Origin: Alentia gelatinosa
Taxonomy: Eukaryota > Annelida > Polychaeta > Phyllodocida > Polynoidae
DNA: 64,000 bases
Direction of reading: 5' to 3'
Assembly (NCBI GenBank): GCA_950022655.1
Contig: OX465583.1
Coordinates: forward strand, 69,513,152-69,577,151
Below, piece by piece: positions 11,870-22,700 of the stretch. Position 1 is the first letter of the stretch. Every line of letters begins with the position of its first letter. The notes under the pieces were generated by a model. It was not told the origin of the DNA and searched no databases. It saw nothing but the letters and a program-made list of their open reading frames with translations. Made by a program: the position numbers and the translations under genes.

Positions 11870-11945
11870 AACAAATTACCGTCCGTTTGCCGCCGACAAA
11901 GGTACATAAATGTTCCGAAATCGGTAGACGTGTGTTGGGCTTAAC
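11870..11945. repeat. Dispersed repeat, second copy at 16919-16993
   Basis: About 75 bp including CCGCCGACAAAGGTACATAA and TGTTCCGAAATCG matches 16919-16993 with few changes. I see no gene. The rest of 11946-12415 is unassigned. Confidence 0.6.
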
Positions 11946-12419
11946 GAGTGATGCCTCATCAGTTGGACATCAGTAAAATCGACCCTGCAATCTATGCGAC
12001 CAACTCTACAGGGGAAAACGTCCAATTTTCCTGGATGAATGCATGTCTTTAAAGGTTCCTTGAAATAAAGAGAAAAAACCACTATGGATCCAAGCTAATG
12101 CCAGGAGATGTGCTAGAATTGTATGACAGGAAAGATCAATGTATTTTCTTTGGCGATGTCAGAGCGTAGTTGTATGTTTTTGTTGACGTGTGTGACTTTC
12201 TAAGAGAGATGCCTTTCATACTGGCATACCGCACTCTATGCCAAAGCAATCTGCCCTCATATGTACCTTTTTCTTCTTAAAATTTTTTTGGACAATTTCA
12301 TACATCAATAACTTGTGTACATATATAATCCCGTTTGGTCAATAAAGGGGCTGTGGTGTCGTTGTGTATATTTTCTCTCTGGGTGGGACCTGCTTCATGG
12401 ACCAACGGTATATCTACAA

Positions 12420-12495
12420 AAGAGCACCGCACGGCCCCCGCACGGCCCCCGCACGGCCCCCGCACGGCCCCCGCACGGCCCCCGCACGGCCGCCG
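12420..12495. repeat. 12-bp GC-rich tandem repeat
   Basis: Six copies of CGCACGGCCCCC in tandem, then diverging. It opens long frames on both strands that are not genes. Confidence 0.95.
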
Positions 12496-12600
12496 TGCGA
12501 AGCGGGAATAGAAATCGGTGCGGTGGAGTAGAGCGGCGGCCACACGGCGATGAAACTGCGCGGCCGCCGCCCGACATCGGCCATGGAACGGGCTCTGTAA

Positions 12601-12802
12601 GTTTGGTTTGATTTAACGTCCAGTCAACCATTGCAGACTTCCCATACATTATCGATGGGTTCTTCGTAACCCACGGGTAAGAAAGACTTGTAATGCCAAG
12701 GTTGTCAGACTTTGTTTATTTGGGTCCCACTGCAGTCACTTTTCTCCTTCACCCCCATCAGTGGGAGATTTACTGCTATATCAAAGACCAATCCTTCTCA
12801 TA
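12601..12802. mobile_element. Composite SINE piece: tail-B (-) joined to body (+)
   Basis: 12601-12638 is a minus-oriented SINE tail of type B (TTTAACGTCCAGTCAACCAT). 12684-12802 is the SINE body in plus orientation, with GTCCCACTGCAGTCACTTTT and ACTGCTATATCAAAGACC. The same head-to-head arrangement occurs at 30124-30462. Confidence 0.75.
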
Positions 12803-13253
12803 TATTACTACACGTCAACTTCTCGCGGTTTAGGGCCGCCCATCCAAATATTCATCGATTATTATCAATGTACACTGTAAGTATGTTTGGCAGATGTCGG
12901 GAAGCGTCGGGAATAAGGGTTTTTTTGGTTTTTTTTGAGTCTTTTATTTATACTGGAGATACCTCTAGGGTGAGACTACCCTGTTTTCAGTGGGCTCCAG
13001 TGGCCATTTTGTCAATATGTCTCATGTCATTTTAGTGCAACATTAGCGTAATAACAAAAGAAAATAAAAAGCAAAATCACATTTGATATCACCAACATAG
13101 TGACATTATTATTATGAAAAAAAAAGATACTAAATAAGATTACTAGTAGTAGGAATGGTATTTACAATGATGGGTAATATTCTATATTCTTCTTATACTT
13201 GTCGGAGTCGGACAGCAAGGGTGCAGCCATTTACGCTTTAGATAATGTCATTC

Positions 13254-13589
13254 CTAGTTGTAGTTTGCTTGCTGGGCTTTGAGGTTCTTTTTGGTATAGG
13301 CTTTAAACTCTTTGTAGGTGGTTAGATTTCTTACGCCTGGGTCTAGGATGTTCCAAAGTTCGGCCGTCTTATGTTTCACACTCTTTCTGTAAGTTTCTAA
13401 GTTAAAGGGTTTCGTCATTAGCGTTGGGGCGTCTCCTTGTCTTGTTATTCGATACCTATTATCGAGATATTCATTATTTTGTGCACGCTTATAAGCCAGA
13501 TGCAACAAATGTACTTCTCTTCTCTCGTTAAGGATGTTAATCTTACTATTGCGATGTATGAGACGAGGGTGACGCGGTGGAAGAGGCTC
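13254..13589 (-). pseudogene. LINE reverse transcriptase, C-terminal relic
   Basis: A minus-strand frame reads HLLHLAYKRAQNNEYL near its start and KSVKHKTAELWNILDPGVRN followed by TTYKEFKAYTKKNL near its end. This is the pattern at the very C-terminus of non-LTR (jockey/CR1-like) reverse transcriptases: an RR..hLL..hYK segment, then K-S-h..+...hWN.LP..+R....h..FK..h+..L. Only about 110 codons remain, with no catalytic FADD-type motif, so it is a dead fragment. It ends at 13254 with a stop codon and abuts an inverted-repeat element at its upstream side. Family-level assignment needs a profile search. Confidence 0.7.
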
Positions 13590-13600
13590 ATTCCGCCCAG

Positions 13601-13849
13601 ATACTTCTGTAAAACCCGATTATAAACCAAACTTTTTGGGGATTTAAAAAAAATCGGCTTATGGATTTTTGCCAATGTAGGGGGTCAAAATTGACCTTTG
13701 AAAACCTCCAAAATCAGTACAAATCTACGTTCATATTTTACACCGATAATTCTACAAATAGTTGTGATTGAGTGGTGGGTGGGGTTACGGGGATGGGGGG
13801 CCAGGACTGCAAAGTTGGGGGTCGGCTTATAACCGGGGTCTTACGGTAT
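13601..13849. mobile_element. MITE with GTAAAACCCGATTATAA termini
   Basis: The left end GTAAAACCCGATTATAAACC and the right end GGCTTATAACCGGGGTCTTA are inverted repeats about 25 bp long. The interior is about 200 bp, non-coding, with G-rich sequence. It lies directly upstream of the LINE relic and may have truncated it. Confidence 0.55.
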
Positions 13850-13984
13850 TATTCTTGTTCCACAGAGGAATATGAGAGACAACAAACTGCCACCACCGAG
13901 ACAATGTCTAGAGGCCGCAGTACACCCAAACCCGACCCCGCTAATCTCTGCCTGACCTCTATAGGCTGACCTCTGAGGAGGAGA

Positions 13985-14760
13985 AGGAGCAGTTGTCAGG
14001 AGCTGCTCACAATTAGCTCAGCGTGATGAGGCCGGGACGATCTGTCACTGTTCACGTTCGGGTTCCACGGAGAGGAGATCCCGGGTCGATCTCGTCAGGC
14101 GGGCGGCGGGCGGGGCGGGGACGTGAATCAGCCGCGCCGCCGCCCACCTGGCCGCTGTCAGGGGCGCCACGTCCGCTGTCAATATACGTACCCGCCGCGC
14201 CCGCCTCCCGCCGCCCACCACCCTCCGCCGCTCCGCCCCGCCGGGTCCTCCACCCCGGGTCCTCCACCCCGCCGCCCGCCCCGCTCTCTGCCCGCCGCCT
14301 ACCCGCTCACCTCCCGCCGCCCCTCTCCGCCCGCCGTCCCCCAATAACGGCCCCGCCCTGCCCGCCGCCTGCCTCTCATTGCCCCGCCCCTGCCGCCTCG
14401 CCGCCCTCCGCCCTCCCCCTGCCGCCCTCCATCGTACACCACCCGCTGCCCCGCCCTCCGCCCTCCACTCTCCCCCCTCTCCCCCGGCCGCCCGCCGCTG
14501 TCACGGCTGACTGATGCCGCTGGTTGCCCGCCGATGCCTCACTTAGGGCATTGATCGGCCGGCGATAGACTCGTCAGGCGGCGAGCGGCTCACTCTGAGA
14601 ACAGCGCGAGGTCCGGCCGAGCCCGAGGTCCGGCCGAGCCCGAGGTCGTCGTCATAGCCCGAGGTCTGTACGAGCCCGAGGTCCGTACGAGGACGTCATC
14701 ATAGCCCGAGGTCCGGCAGAGCATGAGGTCCGGCCGGCCAATGGGGCTCGGAGGAGGAGG
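13985..14760. other. GC- and CpG-rich low-complexity segment
   Basis: Dominated by CCCGCCG/CCGCCC runs to about 14510, then repeats of GAGGTCCGGCCGAGCCC (about 14605-14740). Long Pro/Arg/Ala-rich frames on both strands are composition artefacts. It could be a CpG island or promoter inside the intron, but I see no recognisable first exon. Confidence 0.6.
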
Positions 14761-15400
14761 AGCTGATTATACTGCTCCTGTACTGCTCATTATGCCCTAC
14801 ATATAGGGAGAAGATCCTTTGGGTTGATTCTACTGCTCATGTTTGTTTGTTTGTTTGGTTTGATTCAACGTCCAGTTAACCATTATAGGTCCTTACCAGA
14901 ATTTTTCAATGTTCTTTTACACCACAAGGGTGGTGATCGAATCTATGAAATGAATTCAGGTAGAAATCTCACCTCTACACATTTACCGAGGTTAGAGTTC
15001 TTTTACTTCCCACACCATATAGACATGGTATGAGAAGGATTGGCCTTTGATATAGTAGTAAATCTACCACTGCTGGGGGTGGGACCCACAAAGTCCTTGG
15101 GGTTACAAGTCCAGTGCCCTAACGACTGAGCTATGTCCCCACCATTACTGCTCATTCTGACCTATATATAGGGAGGAGATCCTAAGAGCTGATTCTACTG
15201 CTCATGTACTGCTCACTATGCCCTAGAGAGAAGCTTGTCAGAGCTGATGTTACTGCTCACTGTGCAGTACCCTATATATAGGGAGAAGCACCTCAGACCT
15301 CATGTACTGCTTAGTATGCCCTATATATGGAGGGAAGCTCCTCAGAGCTGATTCTACTGCTCACTATGCCAAACCCTGTATATAGGGAGAAGATCTACAT
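14755..15400. repeat. Degenerate minisatellite with SINE inserted
   Basis: Irregular copies of a roughly 50-60 bp unit built from GCTGATTCTACTGCTCA and CCCTATATATAGGGAGAAG, the latter a palindromic core. The array is interrupted at 14841-15143 by a SINE. 15401-15950 is otherwise unassigned. Confidence 0.75.
14841..15143 (-). mobile_element. tRNA-SINE, tail B, long anticodon-arm form
   Basis: The minus-strand SINE starts at the tRNA-like head (GGGGACATAGCTCAGTCGTT), has the long form with CTTGTAACCCCAAGG, then the body and tail ending in CAAA repeats. TACTGCTCAT flanks both sides (14831-14840 and 15146-15155) and could be a target duplication, but the motif is part of the local minisatellite. 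Confidence 0.85.
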
Positions 15401-15956
15401 GATTAAACTCAACTATCAAAAAAAAAAAAAATGGGCCCACAGCTATAGCTTCTGAGCTACCTTTCTTGTGTACAAACGCAAACACGTTCTCAATACTCAA
15501 TACAGAGTGTCTCTGACACCAAGCAGGCACTCCGCTTCAAGAGAATGAGGGGAAAATCTCTCTGAGCATGTGGACATCACGAGCTGCTCCTCGTGAAACA
15601 CCAACCTCCTACAAACTAGGAGCAAATAGAATTGTGTTGTTAAACGAGGCGTTTAGTGTGCGCTCACTACTGCAAGTGACTTGGGATTTACTTGGGTGTT
15701 GCCGATGTCGGCTTCTCCCGCCTGCACCCTATGTTTTCATTGGCTTAGACTGTGCATGTGACTTTGGGATTCCATGTTGTCGATCTCCAACACATTTTGC
15801 TTCCTGTCCTCAGTGAGAGGTTGTTTTGGGAGATTGTGACTATCCTTTTTTTCCAACAAAGAACCACCGACAGGTATTTACCCTGAACGAAATAAAAAAG
15901 ATTTTACCTAGGAGCAAATAGAATGTTCATCATTGATGAACGAGCATGGTTGATTG

Positions 15957-16070
15957 TTGTTTGTTTGGGTAGTCTAACGACCGATATGCTCCATTAGACT
16001 TACTTTGGGTTTGGTGGTGGTCGAATCTATGAGATGAAGTTAGGTAGAAATCTCACCCCTACACATTCTC
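15957..16070 (-). mobile_element. tRNA-SINE 3' fragment, tail A
   Basis: Only the 3' part is present: (TTTG)n, TAGTCTAACGACC, GACTTACTTTGGGTTTG and the AGGTAGAAATCTCACCCC block. A second short scrap of the same tail lies at about 16107-16135. Confidence 0.75.
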
Positions 16071-16149
16071 CCCACTCGTCCACCCTCAAACAAGCGTAAG
16101 GCTCGTTTGTTTGTTTGGGTAGTTTAATCTCCTCGATTTTGGAATATTA

Positions 16150-16270
16150 CATGATAACAATGCTGTATGCCACTAGTGGCATATAAAACTCCGTATGCCA
16201 GTCAGCGTGGCATACGGAAACCCAAAGTTAAGCCTATGGGATTTTATATTAGGGGTAGGTTAAATATAGA
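16150..16270 (+). repeat. Dispersed repeat; inverted copy near 23275-23400
   Basis: Contains GTATGCCACTAGTGGCATAT palindromes and TTAAGCCTATGGGATTTTAT, then TAGGGGTAGG. The segment near 23275-23400 carries the same series on the other strand. 16271-16918 and 16994-17395 show no gene or repeat I can name, apart from the 75-bp repeat at 16919-16993. Confidence 0.5.
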
Positions 16271-17395
16271 GATATACAGCATTCACAGCTAGAGTGTGAA
16301 CGATGGGTGTGATTGCAGGAGTGTGGTTTTTTTGACAGATTAAATTGTTGGAACAAACTAGAGTAGTCTATCAACGAGTCCAGGCTGTCTAAACTTTATA
16401 GTTGATAATTATCTTAGTCTTAATGTGGAGAAAGATAAGCATATTATAGCTAGGCCTGCCAATGTATTATCATGTATACTGTTTTGGTATACCTGTGTTA
16501 TCTAAGCTATATCTAAAATATTATTGAGTTGATATGCATGCATGACATACCGAATTGTAGCTATAATACCGTAGAATACAGTGCAATCATTTTTATTTCT
16601 CTGGAAATACTGTACATGGGTATCATGAACGTATTACGCTCATACACTCAGTGATTCCATGCTAACATCAGCCGCGGCGTAACTAACCAGATGCCCATCT
16701 ACCGATTCAGGGTTGAGCGATTAGTTTGCAAATCGTATAGGAGTCTGTGAACCTGTCGCAGGCAAATTACATGACTCTTCGCTCGATCTGCGGACATTGA
16801 GGAGATGGGGTGGTGGATATTAGTCCTAAACAAATCTGTCTACTAATCGGTGGCTCACCCTTGCCTAGCTGTCCTACATCTACCGACTACGGCCGACTCC
16901 GTTAGGATGCCATGGCTGAGACAAATTACTGTCCGTTTGTCGCCGACAAAGGTACATGAATGTTCCGAAATCGTTAGATGGGCATTGGGCTTCAGGTGCG
17001 ACACCAGCCAGTGGAAAAATGCCTATACTGGACGACGTTACGTGTATAATACATGGCGGACCTCCCAGCCCCTGCCCCTTCACACGATTAGTTCACGGCT
17101 ATCCATCCTGAGAGAGGCTCCGGCCAACCCTAATTGTGCAAGCTGACCACTTACCTCTGCCTCAGTGAGTATTCGGGAGTCTTATCAATATGTTATATCC
17201 TCTGTGGGCGTCCTATATCAATCTCAGTAAGTGACCTTGTTCGGGCTGAGATGGGACTGCATTAGTGATGTAGGGTTTGGCTTGGTTCCAGATCCAGAGA
17301 ACCCTTATATATGGGTACGGCTCCATCACTGCCAACGGAGCGTGTACCATACAGACATCAGGTAGTACTCTGAGAAAGGTTTGCTGAGCTCATGG

Positions 17396-18665
17396 TTAAC
17401 CCTTTAAGGACGGGTGCTGGTGGCAGTTTGTCTCACTAGAAGACAGGCCCATAATTCCAGTTTGTGTAGCGGTCCGCCAGTTCTCTATTCTACTCAGATC
17501 ACTTCCCAGGAACTAGATTAGTTTGTTCCGGTGGAGTGAGACGGTGCTATCCTATGGGGCTTACCACATAGGTTGGTTCGGAATGTTTTCGGTAAGTTTA
17601 AAAAGATGCAAGATCTAATACCAAGAAGCCTACTAACACAAAACCAGACTCCGAGCTCTTAGGTATATATGATCTTTATTATACCTGAGATTTAGTACAG
17701 GGTTTCTTAACAGGGATGTGTTAAGTAATGCCAGTTGAGTGAGTTTCCTCACTCGACCACTGAGAGGTTACGGAGAAACCTTACTAATCTGTGAGGCCCC
17801 AAGGTGTTCGCTCAATGCGGAGTGGGTTTGTGGGTTTGATTTAACGTCCAGTTAACCATTGCAGGTTCTCACCAGACTTTCTCAAGGTTCTTTTACACCA
17901 CAAGGGTGGTGATTGAATCTATGAATTGAATTTAGGAAGAAATCCCACCCCTACACATTTACCGAGGTGAGAGTTCTTTTACTTCCCACACCACATAGAC
18001 ATGGTATGAGAAGGATTGGCCTTTGATATAGCAGTAAATCTACCACTGCTAGGGGTGTAGGAGAAAAGTGGCTGCAGTTGGACCCGAATCAACAAAGTCC
18101 CGTGCTCTTTACCACTGAGCTATCTCCCCACCCACCCCGGTCGCTTTAGTTATGCTTGCGTGCAAGCATATCCGGTCTGCACCACGAGGAGGCGAGGCGA
18201 CCAAGAGGGTGAACAGATTGGTAATTTCTGTCCACCCCAGCAGACCGCTCAATGCGGAGGAATGCACAAGTAACCTGCTGCGGACTCAGCCTATATATAC
18301 TGACTGAGTAACGTAATCTGGGCGAACATGTAGCGTTTGCACGCATGGGCTCGCCGGGATCACTGCACAGCAGCGATCAGCACTCGCGACCTCTGGCGTA
18401 AATCAAACTAACCACTGCTTGACTCGCCTGACCCGTAAATTTGTAATCATGTACTACTGTGCATAATCCTAAATATTTTGTTTCTTTTGAATAGAAATAA
18501 TTATTATCCTGTCACATCACATTTTGTGAAGATTATATGAAAAATGCACAATTGTTTCTTTATTCAACTATTTCTTTTGTAAATATTGGAACAATGGTGC
18601 CTCAAGGCATCATGCATCTTTAGTGTGGTGATGCCTCCAGGCATCACACGTCCTTAAAGGGTTAA
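17396..18665. mobile_element. piggyBac-like element with TTAA flanks
   Basis: Begins TTAACCCTTTAAGGACG and ends CGTCCTTAAAGGGTTAA, so both the TTAA target duplication and about 13 bp of terminal inverted repeat are exact. Without the nested SINE (17823-18246) and its duplicated target, it is about 830 bp and has no transposase ORF. The interior contains the TATATATA-core repeat shared with 10.9-11.4 kb. TTAA specificity with CCCTTT ends is typical of piggyBac-type elements (known); non-autonomous status is inferred from the missing ORF. Confidence 0.8.
17823..18246 (-). mobile_element. Full-length tRNA-SINE, tail B, with 13-bp TSD
   Basis: Flanked by perfect copies of GCTCAATGCGGAG (17810-17822 and 18247-18259), so both ends are certain. 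Read on the minus strand: a 5' domain starting GGTCTGCTGGGGTGGACAG; a tRNA-like module with A box TAGCTCAGTGG-like sequence and a B-box-like GATTCGGGTCC; a body with ACTGCTATATCAAAGGCC; and a 3' tail with TTAACTGGACGTTAAATCAA. Length is 424 bp. The tRNA-like module starts only about 115 nt in, after a structured extension (GGTCTGC pairing with GCAGACC). Confidence 0.93.
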
Positions 18666-18794
18666 CAACGCCTAGGGGGTATATAGTGCAGAATAGACAA
18701 TGCACTCCCGTGTGAGGACAAAAAGTGCATTTATGCAATATGCAATATCAACTGGGACATGTTCAGGTGTATAGCCAGATTTCAACAGGTGGAG

Positions 18795-19790
18795 GGGTAG
18801 TTTGGCAGTCTAGTGGAACCCACTCTTTAGTTTTTTTGCTGCTGTAGTTATTTATACTTGACAGTAGTTTGGAAGTTCAATGCAACCTGCCCTTTAGTCT
18901 TTTACATCTGTAGCTATAAATAATTGCCAACATTATAGAAGTCCGGTGGAACCCCTCTTAAGTCTTTTGCTGCTGTAGCTATATATAGTTAACAGTAATT
19001 TGGAGGTCCGGAGGAACCTGCCCTTTAGTCTTTTGCTGCTGTAGCTATATATAGTTGACAGTAATTTGGAGGTCCGGAGGAACCTGCCCTTTAGTCTTTT
19101 GCTGCTGTGGCTATATATAGTTGACAGTAGTTTGGAGGTCCGGAGGAACCTGCCCTTTAGTCTTTTGCTGCTGTGGCTATATATAGTTAACAGTAATTTG
19201 GAGGTCCGGAGGAACCTGCCCTTTAGTCTTTTGCTGCTGTAGCTATATATAGTTAACAGTAATTTGGAGGTCCGGAGGAACCTGCCCTTTAGTCTTTTGC
19301 TGCTGTAGCTATATATAGTTGACAGTAATTTGGAGGTCCGGAGGAACCTGCCCTTTAGTCTTTTGCTGCTGTGGCTATATATAGTTGACAGTAGTTTGGA
19401 GGTCCGGAGGAACCTGCCCTTTAGTCTTTTGCTGCTGTGGCTATATATAGTTGACAGTAATTTGGAGGTCCGGAGGAACCTGCCCTTTAGTCTTTTGCTG
19501 CTGTGGCTATATATAGTTGACAGTAGTTTGGAGGTCCGGAGAAAACCTGCCCTTTAGTCTTTTGCTGCTGTGGCTATATATAGTTGACAGTAATTTGGAG
19601 GTCCGGAGGAACCTGCCCTTTAGTCTTTTGCTGCTGTAGCTATATATAGTTGACAGTAGTTTTGAGGTCCGGAGGAACCTGCCCTTTAGTATTTTGCTAC
19701 TGTAGCTATATATAGTTGACAGTAGTTTTGAGGTCCGGAGGAACCTGCCCTTTAGTATTTTGCTACTGTAGCTATATATAATTGAAAGGC
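18795..19790. repeat. 66-bp minisatellite, about 15 copies
   Basis: The unit contains TTTGGAGGTCCGGAGGAACC, then TGCCCTTTAGTCTTTTGCTG and TAGCTATATATAGTTGACAG. The period is exactly 66 bp over most of the array, with degenerate edge copies. Because 66 is a multiple of three, a 22-residue peptide pattern stays open through several copies (19330-19557); I regard it as non-coding. Confidence 0.95.
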
Positions 19791-20024
19791 AATGTGGCGA
19801 AGGTTACACCAAGGCTGACGAACTGGCTGAGGAGGCTGACTTGCACGTAGTAAATCTTATCTTCAAAGCTGGAAATATATCTATGGCTGAGGAAATTCCT
19901 CTCTGACGACCCAACAATGACAACGATTCGATTCAGACATCTACCATACAAGACACATAGCAGGGTTATGTGTCCTTACAACTACCAGCTGCCTGATCTG
20001 CACCCCTCTCACTGAGAGCTAATC
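19791..20024. other. Unassigned intron sequence
   Basis: No exon, RNA gene or repeat recognised. Confidence 0.4.
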
Positions 20025-20222
20025 TGTTCAAGGTTCTCACTACACAGTATTCCCGCTAGGTGGCATCATTGAGATTACAGGAATCTTTGGGTTGCATTGT
20101 GTACGTCTTTAGCATGGGAGGCAGTGGATTCTCAAGGCTCTAAAAAAAAAAAAAATTCTTCTCCTATAGAGCATAGTGAGAGTACAGAATACCACTTACA
20201 GAGTGTGAGATTTTATGAGAGG
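20025..20222. mobile_element. Partial copy of the 25.3-kb foldback element
   Basis: Shares CACAGTATTCCCGCTAGGTG, GGAATCTTTGGGTTGCATTG and GTGAGAGTACAGAATACCAC with 25268-25562. The left terminal arm is missing. 20223-21175 is unassigned apart from a weak repeat at 20340-20500 related to 56560-56690. Confidence 0.6.
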
Positions 20223-21179
20223 GGTGTTATCTCACCCTGCATCACCAGAATCTGCTCCTTCACCCTGATTGGTTTGGTTTGGTTAATTTAACCTTCGATA
20301 ATCATAATCAACTGTTATCAGACTGCTGTGGTTAATACTTTTCTAAGTAGGCTCTAACTGAAGTGTAGGGTCTATTGCCTGGAAGGACCAGGCTATGTAC
20401 ATAATCTTGGACTCCCTAAAGAATCCAAGAATTTCTTTCTTGCCAGTGTTGTGGAACACACTGTGCATTGATGTTGCAGTTTTCAGGAATTTTCCCCTGT
20501 TTTTTTTTAGTCAAGGATGCCATTGGGGGTCAATTCCTACATGAGGACTGAGGGCAGGCTATGTATCACCTAAAACGCACATGGTGTATGGGGAATCTCC
20601 ATCACTCTCCTAGCAGATCCTTGGGCATGGACTGGAAGTATAGGATAGCTAGATATCTGCTATGAGACTGGGTATATGTGCAGTTCTGCACTAAATGGGG
20701 TACTCTTCAAAGAAAATCATTTAAGAAAAATTACCTTACTATCAGTTCTATATTCTGCAGAATATCTTCACAAGTTCATTAGGCATTCCTCTGAGATTTC
20801 CTTTTAGACTTGGTAATGCTTTGATAACTCTTTTCTCACACGACATATTTTTAGCCAATCAGATGTCAGTATTCAAGTTTTCCATTATCCGTAGGAGCAT
20901 TTCCTACAGGAATCCTACCACCCTACAGCTGTAGGTTGGAGCACTGGGATCCATAGGCCCTCTGAGTGTGCTGCGGGTAGCTGAATTCAGAATTCTGAAA
21001 GATTACAGAACAGGTTTATCTAAGATCTAGATTTTAGGGAACCTGGAGTCTACATTGTTCTCAAAACATACAATTTCTTGAAATTTTCATATCTTTGAGA
21101 CTAAAATGAAAATCCTACATGTAGGCATGAATTTTTCTCAGCTTTTCTTGGTTACAAAGAACGTCTCACTGATCTCCAG

Positions 21180-21420
21180 CACCATCCACGTGGTGGAGGT
21201 GAGGGGCAGAGGGGAGTCAGTCACTGACCAATGGCGGTGACTTAACCACAGCCGGGCTCTGTGTCTGCAGTAATCCCTTCCTCCAGTGCCCTAATCCGGC
21301 CCCGTGGTCGGGCGGGCGGGTCGGTAATCCCCGGGACGTGAGACCGGGGCGGCGGGGGGCTCAGCCCCCGGGGGTCAGGCTCCCCTCCCGGCGGGGAGAA
21401 TCACATGCAGACACGAGGTC
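21180..21420. other. Short GC-rich island
   Basis: CG-rich with G runs around 21300-21400, against AT-rich surroundings. No ORF or splice signals with clear meaning. 21421-22140 is unassigned; a 20-bp unit around CTTGGGTAGTAAA is repeated near 21840. Confidence 0.35.
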
Positions 21421-22140
21421 ATCCAATATACCGCCAGGCTCTGGTGTCTGGAGGTAATTGTTTTCCATGAGATCGCTGCGACTGGTGAAATGTTCCTACA
21501 GCGGACAACTGCATGTGTGCCTTGACTCTTCTGACAATGTGGGAATAGAGGGAAACGATGTTATGGTGAGAGAAAGTCAAATTTTCGAGGTAAGGCTCGG
21601 AAAAATTAATGCGCAAGCCAGCAAGTAACTTTGACTTTCTCTCTCCGGAAACTTGGTTTCCCTATTCCTATATACCTTCAAATGTAGTTTAATTATTATA
21701 AGTAGCGTTATTTGCTTACCCGCCATCAAATACAAAGCCAGATCCAACCTTATGGAGTAACGTGACAGTCTATGTTTTTCTCCACTGCACTTTTCGCTTG
21801 AATTTTGTAAGAGACGATCTGATTGGTCTAAATGTCAACCTTGGGTAGTAAATATCAGCCTTGGGTAGTAAACATTAGTTATTCCACCCCCTGTAGTGTG
21901 GTATAATTAAAGTGTTCGGTCATAGGTATATAGGAATACACATAGCCTTGTAGATGATTATTCCAACAAAAATCGAAGTTATTTTGTTTTATCTGCATCA
22001 GGTAGCTTAAAAAAGCTATAGTAACATAAATAAATTACATATAAAGAAAGAGACAACAGGGTTCACAGCTCTGTTAGCATTTGAGAGGAAATCCTGGTAT
22101 TATCAGTGTTACGACATTTCTATCGAGGAAACCTATGAAA

Positions 22141-22396
22141 GTTTGTTTGTTTGTTTGTTTTGGTAGTTTAACGTCCAATTTGTTCAATCAGACTTACTTT
22201 GGGTTTGATCGAATCTATGAGATGAATGTAGGAGAAATCCCACCCCTACACATTTACCGAGGTGAGAGTTCTTTTACTTCCCACACCACATAGACATGGT
22301 ATGAGAAGGATTGGCCTTTGATATAGCAGTAAATCTACCACTGCTGGGGGGTGAAGGAGAAAAGTGGCTGCAGTGGGACCCGAATCAACAAAGTTC
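22141..22396 (-). mobile_element. tRNA-SINE, tail A, 5' truncated
   Basis: (TTTG)n, TAGTTTAACGTCCAATTTG, body and the CCACTGCTGGGGGGTGAAGG segment are present. Homology stops at 22396, inside the tRNA-like B-box region, so the head is missing. Confidence 0.85.
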
Positions 22397-22640
22397 CATC
22401 TAGTTTGAGTCTCGTAGTAATTAACAAAGCAAAGCCGCGTGATTTACATAGTGATTCAAACGAGATGGGATCAAGCTCTGACCCTAAACTTAAATAGGTT
22501 TCTGAATTTATCTCACCCTTCACATTGACTAATGGGCTAGCATTTGTGACATAATCCCCCATTGGATATTTTTCCTAAATATCTCATGAGCGTTAGATAC
22601 GAGTCTAAGGAGAAAAAATATCAGGGGTGAGATAAAACAG
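22397..22640. repeat. Element ending in GGGGTGAGATAAA
   Basis: Shares TTTGTGACATAATC, GAGCTCTGAC-like and GGAGAAAAAATATCAG, then GGGGTGAGATAAA with 42570-42740 and 57640-57740. Probably another short DNA element family. Confidence 0.5.
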
Positions 22641-22660
22641 CCAAACCTCATTATCCGTAG

Positions 22661-22700
22661 GCAAGTGCTCTACCAATTGAGCAACCCTGATTCGGGATCG
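22661..22700 (-). other. tRNA-like D-arm remnant
   Basis: The minus strand reads GGTTGCTCAATTGGTAGAGC followed by ACTTGCC, which fits a tRNA D-arm/A-box region. No matching T-arm follows, so it is a fragment or a SINE head, not a tRNA gene. Confidence 0.35.

Noticed and set aside
13445..13675. 76-codon minus frame overlapping the LINE relic
   Set aside because: The RT-like residues lie in the other frame; this one has no pattern of its own.
14023..14514. Proline-rich 163-codon frame
   Set aside because: Arises from CCG/CCC low complexity; matching long frames exist on the opposite strand.
18795..19790. CRISPR-like regular direct repeats
   Set aside because: Contiguous tandem units without unique spacers, in a eukaryotic intron.
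22661..22700. Possible tRNA gene
   Set aside because: Only the D-arm region fits; no T-arm or acceptor stem follows.
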